Origin: Botryotinia globosa
Taxonomy: Eukaryota > Ascomycota > Leotiomycetes > Helotiales > Sclerotiniaceae
Assembly: GCA_014898425.1 (NCBI GenBank)
Contig: RCSZ01000011.1
Span: forward strand, 124,001 to 188,000
Length of the DNA: 64,000 nt
Direction: 5' to 3'
Shown: positions 52,844 to 64,000 of the stretch, piece by piece
Numbering within the stretch: position 1 is the stretch's first letter
How the letters are laid out: the number at the start of each line of letters is the position of its first letter
Translations under genes and position numbers: made by a program
Notes under the pieces: model-generated
The model's database searches: none
The model's input: the letters and a program-made list of their open reading frames with translations, nothing else
Told to the model about the DNA's origin: nothing

Positions 52844-53176
52844 TACATTATTATAATCAATTTAATCTAAAGGATTATATTATAATAATATAATTTAATA
52901 AATCAATTAGTTGTTATAGAATAGAATAAACTAAAAAGACGCGTTTTTCGCGTTTCGATAAACAGCTATACACGGTTACTACATATAGAAATTATATATA
53001 AAATTAAAACTTTTATATAATCTTAATTAATTTTTAAAAATGATTATTAAAAGAAAATGTTATATCTTTTTAAAAGATTTTAAATGTAAAGCTCTATTGG
53101 AATTCCATTTTTTTATCCAAAAAAAATATAGAGATATAGTATATAGTGAGTTTAAAGTAATATAAATAATCCTTAT

Positions 53177-53513
53177 TATCAGCGTAGAATATAAGTAGTT
53201 AGTAGGATAATCTTGAGATTATTAAAACCCAATCATTCAGTAACTATTGAGAAGTTAATATTAATAAAATTTAATTTTAGGATTATTAGTTTGATTTATA
53301 ATAGGTTTATAATTAACAATATTATAAAAGAGAATATTAATATAATTATAATATTAGAGTTTTGAGAGAGTAATCTATAAATAGTTGAGTATACTTTGAA
53401 TTGATTAGAATATAAGATTAATTTCGAGTAGAATCTAATATATCTTTTTATATAATCTTTTATTAAGACTACTAGACTCTTTCTAGCGTACTCCCTACTA
53501 CTAACTCTTAACA
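53177..53513 (-). mobile_element. solo-LTR-like insertion in copy C
   Basis: A 337-bp segment absent from copies A and B at this site. It is flanked by a perfect 5-bp duplication CTTAT (53172-53176, 53514-53518). On the minus strand it starts TGTTAAGAGTTAGTAGT and ends CGCTGATA. TG...CA termini, with CA turned to TA by RIP, would fit an LTR. A TATA-like stretch (TATATAAAAAGA) lies about 70 bp in. The 72-codon minus-strand frame at 53514-53296 is incidental. Confidence 0.75.
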
Positions 53514-53917
53514 CTTATAATTTTGAAAATATCTTTTTAAATATTTATTTATAAGAAATTTTCTTTTTTTCGAAATCTTTTAAGATAAATATTTTATAAA
53601 TTTATAATAAAATTTATGATTTATTTTTAACTATTTTTCCTTAAAATTTATTATAGATTTTGTAAAATTTTAAATTTATATAAAATTTCTATATAAATTT
53701 AAAAACCAATATTTTGATACTCTAAATCTCAATCTAGAAAAATTCTAAAATTCTAAAAACTTTAAAATAAATTTAAAATGATTTGAATTATATAAATATG
53801 AATTTTTATTAAATTATATTCAATATTAATAAAGATATTAATAAACCAAAAAAGTGATTTTTGATATAAAAAAGTGGTTCAAAACAGGGGTGGCCCGAAA
53901 ATAGGGTGATCGACTTA

Positions 53918-55043
53918 AGCAAAGACTAGAATTCTTATAAACACCTGATATACCTATAAAGTAGATATCATTTAAGAATACACTTTTCTAGTTTATCTCA
54001 TCTATCTATCTATCCTATATATATATCAATCGAATTGAATTTATAATATCTCCCCATTAATCAGAATATATCTATTCATTCCCCCTTTAACTCTCCCAAA
54101 TTCTTTAAACCCTCGCTACAATATAAGAGAGCGATTATTATTACATCTACTTCATCATTTATTATATTTTAATATCTAAATTTTACCTTATCATCACTAT
54201 CATCACTATCATCTAAATATCCCATTGCCTATTCTCATTTATAAATAACTCATACCGAATTTTCTAGAGCTGAATGGCTAATGTAATGAAGTTTTTTTGG
54301 TGGGTGGGTAGGATGGAATGTGTAGGTATATTTGTATGTGTATTATCGTGACCGTTACTATTACATCGCCGTTAACTTTTATTATCCCAAATAATCCTCT
54401 ACATTTCCCTCCTCCAAAATCTCCTCACCCTCACCCCTACGCCCAAATCCTCCTTGCCGTTTAAAATTTAAACATCCCAGCACCCCCCCCTCTCTCTCTC
54501 TCTCCAATCTCACCTCAGATTTCCTATCTCTGCTGACGCCATCCATCCGGTACGGACCCTTCCTTCCCCATTGTGTCGTCAAATTCGGCACATCCTTACT
54601 ATAATTACACACACACACATGTAAGATTCTACACCCCCCTTCTCCAAATGTTAACCACGCGACCTAGTTACCCCTGAGTTTTGAGTTACTTCGCCGGGTG
54701 GGATTGTACTGGGCTGAGGATTGATTTAGGTAGGTAGAGAGGTATTTGGAGAATGAGATCTTTTGATCGTGGGAGATTGGGTTTTGTGGGTTGGTTTTGA
54801 TTCTTGATATGAGATGGGAGATTGGGGTTTGAGGAAGGAATGGAGGTTGTTTACTATTTTATTATCTAGGTATTTAATTACATTTATATCTGCATTATAG
54901 AACCTCCTTCTTTCTTGAAGATAACCAGGAAATATGACCTGGTGGACAGATAGAAATGCTTAGCTAATGAAACGAATGATGAGATGAGATGAGATAAGAT
55001 GGATTATGATGATGATAATGATAATGATAGCGTGGGGTAGGTA
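53918..55043. other. spacer between repeat copies, partly normal GC
   Basis: AT-rich to about 54290, then normal composition. A minus-strand frame 54618-54382 has mixed charged residues but no motif or homolog I recognise, and is not called. A CT repeat lies at about 54485-54505. Confidence 0.45.
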
Positions 55044-56467
55044 ACCGATATCCCTACATCTTGCACAACCCTGTATCTTGTACACTTTTATTTCTTCTAA
55101 AAATAATATTTCAAAAATAATATATAATCAACCAATCATTATATTCTATTAAAAATTATAATATAAATATTGTAATATTATTTCTTTTATATAAAAAAAT
55201 AAATTATAATTATAATTATTAATAAAATAGAAATTCTGATATTGAGTTTATTAAGATAAGAATATTATATATTAATTTATTTAATAATAAAAATAATAAA
55301 AGTTTGTTTTTAGAATGTTTTTATATAAAATTAAAAATATTTAATATAAAGAATCAAAAAAAGTTATATTTAATATTAAAAACTCGAAATTATATTAATA
55401 TATAATAAGATTTCTAATAATTAGTTTTATTTTTAATAAGAATCTTTAATAAATTAAATATTTATAATATTTTGAAAAGAAATTGATTATAATATATTAT
55501 TTATATATTAATATTGATATTGAAATAATAAAAAACTATATTCTATTATATATTTATATATATAATTAATTATTAAAAAATATCAATATTTATATATTAG
55601 AATTATATAATTAATAATAAAGAATTTTTATTGAAATATATTTTGAAAAGAAGTTTTGAATATAATTCAAATTTTGAAATCAATAAATAATAATTAATAT
55701 TATAAAGTTAAATTAAAATTGAATTTAAATTTCAAAATCCTTAGAAATATTATATAATTTGAAGACTTTTTAATAAATAAAATTCTTTTAAAAAAGAAAA
55801 TATAATATTTCTAATTAAAAGAAAGATATATAATAGATTTCTTAATTAAAATATTAAAATAATTTATTTTAATTATTATTATTTTCTTTTATATATTTTT
55901 TTATGATATAATTATTAAAATTTCTAAGTAATATTTTATTTTGATATTATTTATTATTATTATATTATATATTTTCTAATATATAAGAATATAACTTTAT
56001 AAATTAAATTTAAATATTTAATTTTTTTTAAAAAAAATTATAAATAAATATATTATAATATTTTAAAAACAATTATTTTTAAATCATTTTTCTTTTTCTT
56101 AAAGTTATATAAAATTTAAAGTTTTATATAAAACTTGATTATTTATATTTTTTGAAATTTGAAATTTTCAATTAACAATAATAATAAAAAAGAATATAAA
56201 AAACTATTTTTTAATTATATAATTTATTTTAATATATGATTTTTATTATATTATTAATATCTTAGAATAATATTATTGAAAATCAATTAATATTTAATTC
56301 AATATTTCAAATCTTTTAAATTTTTAATATTTTTTTTGAATAAATATAAAGTTTTATTAGCTTAATTTTAAAACTATTATAGTGATATTTGAATTTAAAA
56401 TTGATTTTTGATTTAACAAGTCAAAATGTGCAAGATACAGGGATGTGCAAGATGTAGGGATATCGGT
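55044..56467. mobile_element. 1.42-kb TA-flanked TIR element with extremely AT-rich interior
   Basis: Ends are inverted repeats of about 41 bp with two mismatches. They start ACCGATATCCCTACATCTTG and are flanked by TA (55042-55043, 56468-56469), the Tc1/mariner target. Inside each end a motif of the type CCCTGTATCTTGCACA occurs twice, as expected for transposase binding sites. The interior is almost only A and T, with no readable transposase, consistent with exhaustive RIP or a non-autonomous element. Confidence 0.88.
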
Positions 56468-56469
56468 TA

Positions 56470-59400
56470 AAGGTAATAGTAATACCAAGACTAGAATAAT
56501 CATACAAATACTAGGTAGGCATCACAAAACGCAACGTAGACAAGAAATACAAATGCCGTTTCTGAAGAATGATTACAAGACTTGTGATGTGAAGATGTTT
56601 CAGGATGATAATTGTATCTGACATACTAGTAGGATGTGGTAAGAAAGGTAAGCTGTGCTCTAACTATGTAGGCAGATATGACATCGATAATCCAATTATC
56701 AGTCACGCACGCGGCGCAACGCTACCTCCACCTCCTTTTCTTTCCCCACGTTCGGTAACCACCCCATCATTACTAGGTACCTAGGTATGTATATCGTTGA
56801 TTCAGCCTTCAGCCTTCAGATTGTAGAAATGTCATGGAATAAGTTATATCTGCCTTATCCCACGTATTTACACAGACTGTAGGGTTACCTATCACTCAGC
56901 TCAGCTCAATGTACAGACAATAGAGCTTGTACTATCTAAAATAAAGTAGCATCCACCTTAAGGTTACCGGTCCATGCTATCTTGATTATCCAACCACCTT
57001 GGTATGTACATCTCAATCCCATAAGGCATTTCTCCTTTCCGCAAAGACTTGGGTATCTATAGACTATCTACTTACCTACCTATTCGAGCCCGTTACAAAA
57101 TTTAAGATCTGAGATGTATTTGTTCTACAAGTTTAAAGCCCCTCCTTTCCTCCCTGATATCTGTCTGCCGTATCATCACAACCTATAAACACACACATCT
57201 CATGACCCCAACCCCAATAATACCATCTGAACTTCTAGAAGAAAAGCACCTCTCCTTTCATCTTTAATTAAATATAGTATACCCAGTTACTTCCAAGTAA
57301 ATAAGCATTGCTGTCCATCTGTCTTTCCGCCTGTCCATATACACATCCAGTATCCCAACCACACGGCGCGTAACCTACAAGCGCACGAAACAAAACAATT
57401 TTATTTACAAATCAATAGTATTTCTAGCTTTGAGAAATAAAACGCCAAGATTAAATAATCCATTCTTACTTCTCAGCCCCGTGGAGAATAAATGTTCAAA
57501 ATAAATTCGATTTGATGGAATGATTGTTTATTTATTATTTGTTATTATATTTCCTCTCGTTTTGAGAATGGGATGGGAATCATGGGATAATAGGATCTCG
57601 CTTGAGAGGGGAGGGGACTTGAAATAATATGTGTGTTGTGTAGATAGCGACTCCTATTTTGTGTAGACGGAAGAATTATTTACATAGCCATCATGGATTG
57701 ATGAATAAAGAGAAAGATGAATGGATAGATAGCTAGGTAAACACACAACTGAATTAATAATTCCGAAGCAAGAAGTAATAGTTTATTCTTTTTTATTTTG
57801 TTGTATTATATTTATTCGCTATACTCCTCAACGCCATGCACCGCCCATTTTTGAAAACAGTTACCTACCTATGTACTTACTCTATGTGTATGTACAGCTG
57901 ATCCTCAATATATTCCAAGAAAAAACAACAACGTGTGTTGTGCATGCATGCATAACGGCGGTGAAAGAAACATCTGGAAGTCGTGAAAGGAAGGATGTGA
58001 AATTCTAGATGTGATGTGATGGCAGATACATATCCATCTAGAATATACACACATACCTACATACATACAAAAAGTGGCGGGATGGATGGAATTCGAATTT
58101 TCTTATTGGTTGGATTTTTTTTCTTTGGCTTTGTTTTTGATTCCGCAGAGACATGAGGGATGGGTGTGAGGGAGAATGGGAAGGGAGATTGGTTGGGCTG
58201 ACTTTTCACATATCCTCCGTAGGTAGGTACTTGGTGATATATTAACGGCGCGCTTATGAGTGAAGAGAGGGCGCTTGCTTATAAGTTATGGTGCATGTAA
58301 AGATGAGGGAGAGATGGGATTGATTGATAGGAGGAGAAGGAGAGGACAAAGGGGGACCTGAGTTAGAAATCGGAGGTGAATTAATATTTTATTATTTGAA
58401 TATTACTTTATTGTGGTTATTATTATTTTGAAGCGAATTTGTAGAAGTTGTTGTTCTTGTTAACGTTGTCGCTACTTTTCACGATGGATGTTGAAGTGGG
58501 ATGACCCCCTGTCACTTATTCGTTTGTAGTCTCTAAAGTCCTGGTTTGAGAATCGGTATGTATACTGTAGTCTATTTCCTTTGCTTTGTCTACAAATGTA
58601 CATTGGATATTGAATCTCTATTTCCTCACAACTTATATTCATATTATATCTAATAATGTAGAGAATTTCCTCACCAAGAAGGAATCCCGATCCCATACTA
58701 TCGGTACAGAAATTAAACTCCGACCCAGAATATATAGTTTAGAACTAACTGTAGGTACCATCATTATATCTCACATCTATAAATCTTAATTTAACCTAAC
58801 TCTTCTCTTCTGTGGTCGGTTCTTTCCTTTCATCGTGAATTTACGGGCTGTAGCTGTCTCTGAGATTCGTGATATCGAGAATGGATTAGCATAAAAATGA
58901 AAAGCCGACTCTAATGCTAAATACCGACATCAGTGCCTAGATATGCAAGCATAAGAAAACTTATGCAGTAATAGCTTTGACACTAAGTGTGTGTTCCAAG
59001 ATCCAAATCGTCACTATTATAGACTGCATATAATGGGTGAATTGTTCTTTTATTCTAGAAGGAATTAATGCATGAAAGTCTATTCTTTCCTCTTCCTGTC
59101 CAGAGAGGTCATTTGAAGTGAAATGTGGAATTCAACTTATTCAATATACAGATTCGTACATACAGAGTACATGTTGTTCCTAGATCTATCTAACTTCTGA
59201 AACGGCGACATCCGTCACTAGAACCAAAGAAGAAGATACGAAGTTGATGAATATCCTCGTCCATTCGTGGTATTTTCCTCATGTAAAAATAGGGGATAGA
59301 CTCGTCATGACTCCCTCGTTAACTCGTAAGCACAAACAATGGTTGGAAAAAAAATTAATAATATTACACCAAATATGAAAAATTTATTCTTCACGGCCCT

Positions 59401-61136
59401 ATTAATTCTCGTCTTTATATAATCATTGCATATTTTTTGCGGCAAAAGATCCACTTAGTAGTCGCAGAGACGACACCGTCGAGAAAAAAAAGAAATAATC
59501 AGGGAGAATGCATGGCTGATAGCTTAATTGGTAGGGCTGGAAATGTAGATGGAGATGCACATGTAAGGACAACGGCATCTAAGGTCAGGTCAGTCGATAC
59601 TAAATAGTGCTCTGAAACTTCGTATGTGTGCCAGCAAAACGGTTGAGAGGACAATAGGTGGATGAAGATGCCAACAACGACGTCCAACGAACATGTAACT
59701 ATTTACGAACAAGCTTACACTTGAGACTTTTCCACAAAGTGGAGTGAGTGGTGTCGGTACCTATGTGTGTGTGCGCGGATGTAGACAGACTAGGTATGCA
59801 TGTACACGAACCAACCAACATGCAGATGGATATTTAAAATCTAGAATATAAAAAATTGGTAAATCCGTTTTGCCATGTTGCATTAGGCAGGTTACTAACG
59901 TGTGGACGATGTGGAGATGGTGATATTCAGGGTATTTTTTGCTCTGCTCGGTAAAATTGAAGGAGGGTGATAATCTTCAAATTTCTGCATTATTATAATA
60001 CATATCGGCGTTTCTGAGACCTGGTTACGATTCGCCCACCGAGTAGAAGATATGTATGTAGCCAACGGTCATAATGCTTAGTCGATCGTAAATCTACCCA
60101 TTCGGATGGCTTCAAAAACCATACATGTAACACAAGGCTGACAGCGTGTGATGTGAAAGAAACAAACTCGACCTCCTCACTCATCATGCTTCATCAATTT
60201 TTGATATCACACACGCATTGGTATTGCCACGACCTAATCACTGGAGTCTCCAAATGTCAGATTGACGGTGCCCCAAGAATCCGGAATTCCCCAGCTGGAA
60301 ACCAAGCCATCAGCTCCAATTCTCCAGATGATCATCCCAATTTTTCCACAGATCTCACTTTCTCAAACTCGCTTCGGACAATTGGAATCCACCACTCCAC
60401 TAAGCTATCCAGTTCTCGTAAACTGGATTCTTTTTTTCCAATTTTTTTGTATGTACACATAAAACTCAACCCCCCCTCTCTCCATTTTTTCTCAACGTGA
60501 TTTCCATATTCTCCTTCCTTGTCTTTTTGGGGTGGATTTTTCATTGGGCTTGCCGAGAACTAGAATTTAGATTGTCTAGTTCAGGAGATCTAGATGTTTA
60601 GCTTAGCGTTCTAATGACATTGATCATTTGTACTGCTGGTGACATGATAGGACAATTGACTTTATTGGTTCTTGAATTCCCACTTCTCTGGATTCTTTTA
60701 TAAAAATTACCCCTCCATGCAAGTCACACGCTTTACTCTATGACTCTAGTGGTGTTGTGTCACTAGCGTGCACCGCCTATGCAAGACCAGCATGCATCAG
60801 GAGTAAAGTCCAGCCGAAGCATAACCGCACATTGGGTTTGGAACTTGGGACCTTTTAATGAAAAAAAAGTCACATGAGGCGACTTTTTTTCTTCTTTCAC
60901 AAATTCCATTGTTGAGATGGCAATTAACTTTTTTTCCCCGTCGCTGTGGTAACCTTATTGATGCGCTCCACTTGGACAATTCGGAAACCACCGGGCGCAA
61001 TCAGTGCAAAAGGTTTGTCGACCATACAGATACATATCACATGCAACGCTCATGCATGTACCGAAACCCAAAACGGGAGTTTCCTCGCCTTGAGAGGAGA
61101 AAAATGCTGTCTGCTGCAGTCGCGCGGCCAAATTCC
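56470..61136. other. intergenic, no gene recognised
   Basis: 4.7 kb of normal-to-low GC DNA with scattered TACCTACC/TAGGTAGG motifs, one TACCTAGGTA palindrome (56778-56787) and short frames only. No RNA gene could be supported. Confidence 0.45.
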
Positions 61137-61508
61137 TCAAGTGGGGCTCGCCGAAAGATTCGACCGAATGTGGTTTGGATGTTGGCAGTTTCTCTCATAT
61201 GGTGTGCGTGGAAATGTGTCAAGATGAGAAGAGGGATTAGTAATGTCCATACCAATGTGTTCTCGTTCAAGGACGGAAAAGAGGAGCTCATGTTCGTCAG
61301 GGGCAATGTACGTTGTAACAAACAGGAATACCAGTGAAGGTCTCGGTCCGATGGTTGTCAATTGAATTCCACTACGATTGATATTGCGGCTTGGGGGCTT
61401 TGCGGGGTCGAATAACTTCCAAGTTCCAGCAGGCAAGGAGATAAAAATCAATGATGTCAATGTACCAAGACTGGAGTTGGGATGCTTGCCAAGATACAGA
61501 TACGACAT
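61137..61508 (-). CDS. doubtful ORF, possibly a gene fragment
   Basis: A 123-codon minus-strand frame begins MSYLYLGKHPNSSLGTLTSL and contains a protein-like segment (SLPAGTWKLFDPAKPP). A second minus-strand frame in another phase (61140-60955) also looks protein-like (TPVLGFGTCMSVACDMYLYG). Together they may be remains of one frameshifted gene. A plus-strand frame overlaps both (60858-61337). No family is recognised. Confidence 0.25.
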   Translation of the reverse strand: MSYLYLGKHPNSSLGTLTSLIFISLPAGTWKLFDPAKPPSRNINRSGIQLTTIGPRPSLVFLFVTTYIAPDEHELLFSVLEREHIGMDITNPSSHLDTFPRTPYERNCQHPNHIRSNLSASPT

Positions 61509-61526
61509 GTCTAAAGATACCGGTAT

Positions 61527-61742
61527 GTGAAAAGTGATGTCCTCCTTCTAGAAGAAGTATGCATGCGAGTGTATGAATTCAAGTGTAAACTCAAAACATT
61601 ATTTCAACAACGTGGTATGTTGGTTGGTGAATATTTTGATTGGTTGCTCAATTTTTGTCATATGTTGAGAAATCAAGGAGTCGAGTTTGGACAGGAGGTA
61701 TGGGAAAAGGTGTTCAAATGCTCATGCACCCCGTGTCATTGA
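61527..61742 (+). CDS. doubtful short ORF
   Basis: 71 codons with an ATG start and a fairly protein-like composition (MRVYEFKCKLKTLFQQRGML, ending CSCTPCH). No domain is recognised, and no adjoining exon could be fixed. Confidence 0.15.
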   Translation: MKSDVLLLEEVCMRVYEFKCKLKTLFQQRGMLVGEYFDWLLNFCHMLRNQGVEFGQEVWEKVFKCSCTPCH

Positions 61743-64000
61743 ACTCTGCAAAACCTTTTGCCGTGAGAAGAGTCGTGGTTGTGTTTGATTCGAATGTTAG
61801 AGAAGAAAAGCCGGTTTGACACTTATGAATCTGATAATTGTCCGAACGAATGAAAATATTCAATTGAATATTTTAGGGATTATTTCTATATTTTCAGAAT
61901 AAATTTAACACTGAAAAGCTGACTCGAGAATCACACTTGTCAAAGCAAAGCAGTCAGAGTTTTCTAGCTTCCATCTTGCCTCTGAGTAAGAGTAGAGTTT
62001 GGCTAATATAATCTGGGGTTTGGTGCTTGACCATGACAATGTTGCATGGTGTCTGATTGTTGCCTTCCGATATTCTGTCGGCCAGTCATAAGATTTGAAT
62101 GGCAGTTGAAGTTTAATATTCGTGATATCGACATTGAGTAATAGTCTAAAAGAAAGTCATTCTAGGAGTTGAGGAGTTTTCCGCTTAGCATTTGCGTAGA
62201 ATGCAGGTCCTCTGGTGTCATAGGGTTTTCGTCGGCTCATGTGAACCCGCGTGCTAAACTCTATCTTCGTGTTGAAAGTTTACATGCGTGTTTCGTATTG
62301 AAAGTTCACACACGAGATTTAATTCTCAGTAATACACCGTGTTCATAATTTAATCGGTGAATCGGGTTGCTCTAAGTTAGAGAATCCAAAAATAAACTTC
62401 AGGTCGGTTGGTGGTGAAATACGCAATACCTGCGCCATTCGTTCATTTGATATACTATTGATAAATGCCGCATATTCACATCCAATTGTTTTGTGTTTCT
62501 ATCAATTCGCTTTCTTGAAACGTTATCTAATTACAGTTAAATCCAATCAGCCCAGTTTCGGAAATTGAATTTATCAAATGAATTTGGTAGGCGACAGCAA
62601 TTCTTAATCCCACTTCTTTACCACAGACAGCAGCACGTTCAATTTAACTCAAATATCCCCTCGCCCGTCTTCATTGGCAAAAGAAAATGAACAAAATTCA
62701 ACCCGCCAAGCTTTTCCTCCCGCGGGTAAAGATTTAAGGAGATAATTGACGCCCGCGAATCATGCTCGAGGCATTGACGACAATTTGGTGGCTTCTACGC
62801 TCATGTGATAGAGAAAGAAATTGAGGACAAGAGTTAGGAAATTCTTGGTGCAGCTAGAAATCTTGATTTGCTACGAAGTATCAAATGCGGCTGTATGAGC
62901 AAAGACAATTCTCAATTGCTAGTCTGCCCTCAGCATTCATCCCAACTCGAGGAATCGCCTTGGTGACATTAGGGATGCGCTAATGAGCCTCAATGCACAA
63001 TGCACAAATCGTATAGATATTAGCAGAAATACAACTGCGGGGTCTAGTTCACCTGATCAAGTGACAGCTTTACTTTCCAGATCTTCCCACGTTTAATGCA
63101 AGTCACTTTGTTGCACCGTCTACAGAAAATAAGCGAGATTCTTTCAGAGGGAATAAGCATTCGTGCACGTCAATACATTTCTACCCCTCATGTACATCAA
63201 TCGAGCATCTCGTACGCATAAATCCAAAGTTAGAAAAACTGGGATATGGCGACATCGTGCACTTTGACATTCTTAGCGATGCGGAGAAAAGTTTCTTTCG
63301 TGTGTGATACGAGATCCCCGCACTTACAATACTGCCATGTTTTCCTCGTCTCGTCTTGTTGGTATCCCATTCTTTGGTATATACAATAAGCTTTATATAA
63401 GGTTGTGCTACAAATCTGTATCCCCGTGATGGGTATCCGTGGGAATGGGAAAACGCGGGGAAGTAAAGTATCGATGATAATGGACGATGGATGATATAAT
63501 ACTTCTCTCTTGCAAATACATCAACTAGTATGAGGATACTCCAGAGTGCGGATTAGAGTTTTCATAAAGTAAAAAGTAATTCTTAGGACTGCTTTATGTG
63601 TGGTCTTGTCTCACTTCATATTAACATCGAGAGTCTACAAACTCAAATTTGGTGTCTGAGATCTTTGCTCTACTGTTAACATAAATTACATAGTTGAAGT
63701 GCGAAAAGATGCACATGTCAGAGTTACATGCATGTGATGCGGGATTTTGGCATTGATGTGCTACGGTTCTGTTCGGGTTTGGAGTGATGATGAGATAGAG
63801 TAGTTTGCTTGCTGAGAAAGGACGTTAGAGATAGACCAGTGTGGACGAGTCTGAACAGGCTCCCAGCTTGAGTGCATTGGAAGCTCGTGAAAATCACATG
63901 TCCCTGCACGCGGTATGTGTACCTTTTTATGAAAACAGGCGAACGAAATTCGCAAAGAGAAAAGAAACCAGTCGAAAATGGGGAGATTTCGGCAAAGAAA
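61743..64000. other. intergenic to window end
   Basis: Nothing recognised. Composition is normal, without tandem repeats of note. Minus-strand frames at 63724-63955 are short and featureless. Confidence 0.45.

Larger units (their letters stand above)
51103..52981 (-). mobile_element. dead Tc1/mariner-type transposon inserted in copy C
   Basis: Flanked by TA (51101-51102) and CA (52982-52983, a one-base-changed duplicate). The ends are inverted repeats. Left is CAGTACTAGGGCACAGCTAT; right, reversed, is TAGTAACCGTGTATAGCTGT; most of the differences are transitions. On the minus strand a transposase relic shows DNAFIHRINKI and PPYSSNFNPIE with stops between them. The catalytic-type Asp (51608-51606) and Glu (51500-51498) are 35 residues apart. 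TGA/TAA stops and C-to-T changes throughout mean no protein is made. Copies A and B show the uninterrupted site. Without the foldback element inside it, the transposon is about 1.37 kb. Confidence 0.85.
50890..53915 (+). mobile_element. TIR element copy C, interrupted by two insertions
   Basis: The termini are inverted repeats of about 60 bp. The left end begins AGTCGACTACTCTACTTTCG. The right end, read in reverse, begins AGTCGATCACCCTATTTTCG. Both are followed inward by a TATATCAAAAATnAC motif, and TA lies outside both ends (50888-50889, 53916-53917). Total span is 3026 bp; removing the two insertions and their target duplications leaves about 803 bp, matching copy B (788 bp). Confidence 0.85.

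Noticed and set aside
53296..53514. 72-codon minus-strand frame starting MLRVSSREYARKSLVV
   Set aside because: Lies wholly within the solo-LTR-like insertion; an LTR-internal chance frame.
59513..59610. tRNA-like A-box (TAGCTTAATTGGTAGGGC) near 59518-59536
   Set aside because: A D-arm can be drawn, but the anticodon stem does not pair and the downstream T-arm box (AGTCGATACT) lacks the GGTTC core; not a supported tRNA.

Overview
The window looks like nuclear DNA of a filamentous ascomycete (Pezizomycotina). Genes are split by short GT-AG introns (mostly 49-103 bp), several with CTAAC-like branch points. The gene families are fungal. Repeats carry C-to-T/G-to-A damage typical of repeat-induced point mutation (RIP), and long AT-rich blocks alternate with normal-GC gene blocks. 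A leotiomycete such as the Sclerotiniaceae is my guess from overall style; it is not shown by the sequence.

Layout. 1-18.7 kb is the gene-rich part. It holds a possible gene tail at the left edge; a 4-exon gene for a C-terminally membrane-anchored protein (981-2470, +); a small conserved fungal protein (2905-3821, -); a YeeE/YedE sulfur-compound transporter (6177-7418, +); a six-exon Argonaute with three zinc-knuckle-like motifs at its N-terminus and a complete DEDD catalytic set (8448-12159, -); and, divergent from it, a CCCH / RWD-like / CHY zinc-finger protein (15696-18679, +). 18.7-41.9 kb has almost no recognisable gene. It is full of micro- and minisatellites, with two doubtful low-complexity ORFs. 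41.9-43.7 kb holds a two-exon gene with an AreA-type N-terminal motif (DUF1752/GATA_AreA) and a DUF3295-like C-terminus.

45.4-56.5 kb is the repeat island. An interstitial telomere-like minisatellite precedes RIP-degraded AT-rich DNA. Copies of an ~0.8-kb TIR element occur at 46.0, 48.0 and 50.9 kb. The third copy is interrupted by a dead Tc1/mariner-type transposon, which itself contains a ~0.5-kb foldback element, and by a separate solo-LTR-like insertion. The two direct insertions into this copy can be read from empty sites in its relatives. A fourth type, a 1.42-kb TA-flanked TIR element with an extremely AT-rich interior, lies at 55.0-56.5 kb. 56.5-64 kb has no convincing gene.

How the genes relate. 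These are independently transcribed eukaryotic genes, so no operon logic applies. The one thematic link is genome defence: an Argonaute with an intact catalytic set shares the window with transposons inactivated by RIP. That is inference from co-occurrence only.
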